Positions 12,349 through 14,310 of a DNA stretch of 14,310 nt are shown here, in pieces. Position 1 is the stretch's first letter, and each line of letters opens with the position of its first letter. The notes beneath the pieces were generated by a model. That model was not told where the DNA came from. It saw only the letters and a list, made by a program, of their open reading frames with translations, and did no database searches. The DNA comes from JAQGMO01 sp050954505. GTDB taxonomy: Bacteria > Pseudomonadota > Gammaproteobacteria > Burkholderiales > Burkholderiaceae_D. Where the stretch lies: NCBI GenBank assembly GCA_050954505.1, contig JBPBPY010000168.1, positions 1 to 14,310 on the forward strand, read 5' to 3'. Position numbers and translations under genes: made by a program.

Positions 12349-14310
12349 ATGGCAAGCAGCACATTCAGAGGCACCATCAGCAACGATATCCTGACCAATC
12401 CCATCAAGAATACAAGCTACGACATCATCGTCGGCCTCAACGGCCACGACACCATCAATGGCGCCAACACTGCAGAAACGATTTACGGCGGCAATGGTCT
12501 TGGCACCAATGGCCAGCTCGACAATGCGGCGAACGTCGATAACGACATCATCCATGGCAATGGCGGCAATGACACCATTTATGGGCAAAACGGCAATGAC
12601 CAGTTATTTGGCGATGCCGGCGTCGACAAACTGTATGGGGGCGCCGGCGATGACAAGCTTTCGGGCGGCGACGGCCTTGATGTGCTGGACGGTGGCGATG
12701 GCAATGATACGCTGGACGGCGGCAGTGGCGTCGACGTCATGAGCGGCGGTGCCGGCAACGATAGCTATAACGTCGACAATCTGCTCGACCAGGTCATCGA
12801 GCTGACCAATGGCGGCACCGACACTGTCTTCAGCACGGCCAATACCTACTCTCTGACTGCGCTGGCTTCGCTGGTGCAAGCCGCGCAGATTGAAAACCTT
12901 ACGCTCAACGGTGCCACCGCGTTCAACGGCATAGGCAATGCGCTCAACAACGTCCTGACCGGCAACGACAACGCCAACTCCCTTTCCGGCCTGGACGGCA
13001 ATGACACTCTTGCCGGTGGCGGCGGCCGCGACACGCTTGACGGCGGCGCCGGCAATGACAAGCTCGATGGGGGCAGCGGCGATGACAAACTCACCGGCGG
13101 GGCCGGCAACGACGAACTCAACGGTGGTTCCGGCATCGATGCCATGAGTGGCGGCGCCGGCGACGATCGTTATTTTGTCGATGCAACAGGTGACAGCGTG
13201 ACGGAACTGGCCAACCAGGGCACCGACACCGTCAACAGTGCCATAAATTACGTTCTCGGCAATGAGCTGGAGAATCTGGTCCTGGCCGGCAGCGCTACCA
13301 AGGGTACAGGCAATGCGCTCAATAACACGATTACCGGCAATGCTGGCGACAACGAGCTCGATGGCAAACAGGGAAACGACACGCTTGTTGGCGGCGGGGG
13401 CAACGATATCTACAGAATTGATTCGCTCGGTGACGTCATCATCGAGGGCGCCAACGAGGGAGCGCACGACGTCGCTTATGTCGATGTCTCGGGATATACC
13501 GGTTCGCTGGCCAATATCGATCAGGTAATGTATGCCGGTGGTACGCCTGAACAGGCATTCACCATTGAAGGCCGTGCCGGCGACGACACGATCATTGTGC
13601 CAACCGGCACCAATCTGGTCATCAATGCCGGCGCCGGCCGTGACTTCATTTCCATCGCCGACGTAGTGCAGAAAGCAACTTTGCTGATGGGAAGCGGGGC
13701 CGATACGCTGTACCTCGCGCAAACCACGCCCCCGGCCACCCCACCGGCCGATCGGGTTTTTCCCCATTATCGGGTAACGGATTTCAGTAGCGCCGACGGC
13801 GACAAGATCGAACTCGGACTGCAGCACCTGGGCCAGTCGCTGGGCTATTCAGGCGCCGAGGCCAAGCCGTACAGTGTCTGGCAGACCGCGCCGGCAGCGG
13901 GCGGCGACGGTGTGACCATCAATATCGAAACCAGCGGCGATACCACCGCTGACAACTTCATCGATCTCAGTGGCGTGACTGCACCGCTGGACCAGAATCA
14001 CCTGCTTGGCGTGATCTATCCGGCGGCAAATTCCGCCCCTCACACCAGCGACTACCAGATCCGCGCTGCAGAAGACGACGTTCTCTCTGGCGCACTGGCT
14101 CTGACGCAAATGGATCCTAACGCTGGCGACACGGTCAAGGTCACCAGCATCAATGGCACGGCCATTTCAGCTCCCGGCGACCAGCGTGCGTTTATCCGGC
14201 TCGAGCATGGCAACCTGTACATCAGTCCAAAGAATGGCGACTTCGTTTATTTGCCGGATCCAAATTTTCATGGCACGGACGTTTTCCGCTACGGCGTGGC
14301 CGACAACCAT
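12349..14310 (+). CDS. RTX-repeat protein with tandem-95/cadherin-like domain (5' part, runs off the window)
   Basis: The first 654 residues of a probably much larger secreted calcium-binding protein; the frame is open to the last base. The ATG at 12349 has a perfect AAGGAG (12336-12341) 7 nt upstream. There is no N-terminal signal peptide, as usual for type I secretion substrates whose signal is C-terminal. GGxGxDxLx calcium-binding nonapeptides cluster at about 66-140, 212-275 and 325-355. Between them lie long modules of the form YxVDxxxDxVxExxxxGxDTVxS followed by ENLxLxG and GNxLNNxLTGN (starting about 140, 275 and 355, the third degenerate). Residues about 470-490 (DFSSADGDKIEL) resemble the end of a serralysin-type RTX domain. 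From about 565 a tandem-95/cadherin-like repeat starts (AAEDDVLSG, then DFVYLPDPNFHGTDVFRYGVADN). A function in adhesion or biofilm is plausible but not shown. Confidence 0.9.
   Translation, partial: MASSTFRGTISNDILTNPIKNTSYDIIVGLNGHDTINGANTAETIYGGNGLGTNGQLDNAANVDNDIIHGNGGNDTIYGQNGNDQLFGDAGVDKLYGGAGDDKLSGGDGLDVLDGGDGNDTLDGGSGVDVMSGGAGNDSYNVDNLLDQVIELTNGGTDTVFSTANTYSLTALASLVQAAQIENLTLNGATAFNGIGNALNNVLTGNDNANSLSGLDGNDTLAGGGGRDTLDGGAGNDKLDGGSGDDKLTGGAGNDELNGGSGIDAMSGGAGDDRYFVDATGDSVTELANQGTDTVNSAINYVLGNELENLVLAGSATKGTGNALNNTITGNAGDNELDGKQGNDTLVGGGGNDIYRIDSLGDVIIEGANEGAHDVAYVDVSGYTGSLANIDQVMYAGGTPEQAFTIEGRAGDDTIIVPTGTNLVINAGAGRDFISIADVVQKATLLMGSGADTLYLAQTTPPATPPADRVFPHYRVTDFSSADGDKIELGLQHLGQSLGYSGAEAKPYSVWQTAPAAGGDGVTINIETSGDTTADNFIDLSGVTAPLDQNHLLGVIYPAANSAPHTSDYQIRAAEDDVLSGALALTQMDPNAGDTVKVTSINGTAISAPGDQRAFIRLEHGNLYISPKNGDFVYLPDPNFHGTDVFRYGVADNH

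Noticed and set aside
12604..13827. Minus-strand 407-codon open frame opposite the RTX repeats
   Set aside because: Repetitive Ala/Val/Ile-rich antisense of GGxGxD repeats; the plus-strand frame has a perfect Shine-Dalgarno and clear RTX motifs.

Overview
The window looks like chromosomal DNA from a betaproteobacterium of the order Burkholderiales, probably family Oxalobacteraceae (Herbaspirillum/Collimonas/Massilia-like). This is inferred from the style of the ribosomal and aminoacyl-tRNA synthetase proteins, the fairly high GC content and the gene order thrS-infC-rpmI-rplT-pheS-pheT-ihfA-merR. The genus is a guess made without any database search.

Layout. (1) Positions 1-316 hold a spacer with a candidate sigma70 promoter. 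(2) Positions 317-3427 (+) encode a large exported, probably lipid-anchored, family GH81 endo-beta-1,3-glucanase. (3) Positions 3428-3537 are a convergent spacer with a strong hairpin just after the merR-type gene. (4) From 11591 down to 3538, all on the minus strand, runs the conserved translation operon: thrS, infC, rpmI, rplT, pheS, pheT, ihfA and a MerR-family regulator. Its last two junctions are 4-nt stop/start overlaps (ATGA and GTGA), so pheT-ihfA-merR are probably translationally coupled. (5) Positions 11592-11908 form a roughly 300-nt thrS leader with a good promoter, a 14-codon threonine-rich reading frame, an antiterminator-like hairpin and a mutually exclusive terminator with a U-run. 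(6) Positions about 12000-12348 are an AT-rich divergent spacer with two perfect dyads. (7) From 12349 (+) to the window edge runs the first 654 codons of a large RTX-repeat protein that continues into a tandem-95/cadherin-like domain.

How the genes work together. The minus-strand cluster makes parts of the translation machinery: threonyl- and phenylalanyl-tRNA synthetases, initiation factor IF3, and ribosomal proteins L35 and L20. It also encodes the alpha subunit of the nucleoid protein IHF. Several control points can be read from the sequence. They are a transcription-attenuation-like leader before thrS, a non-canonical AUA start codon on infC (the family's IF3 autoregulation device), a 378-nt structured spacer before rpmI with a perfect 25-bp inverted repeat, and a strong hairpin with a short U-run between rplT and pheS. 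The two flanking plus-strand genes are accessory secreted proteins unrelated to translation: a glucan hydrolase and a probable type I-secreted RTX surface protein.

The most noteworthy items are the thrS attenuator with its Thr leader peptide, the AUA start of infC, and the perfect palindrome plus 15-bp tandem repeats between infC and rpmI. The RTX gene has an unusual order, with RTX repeats first and cadherin-like modules after.
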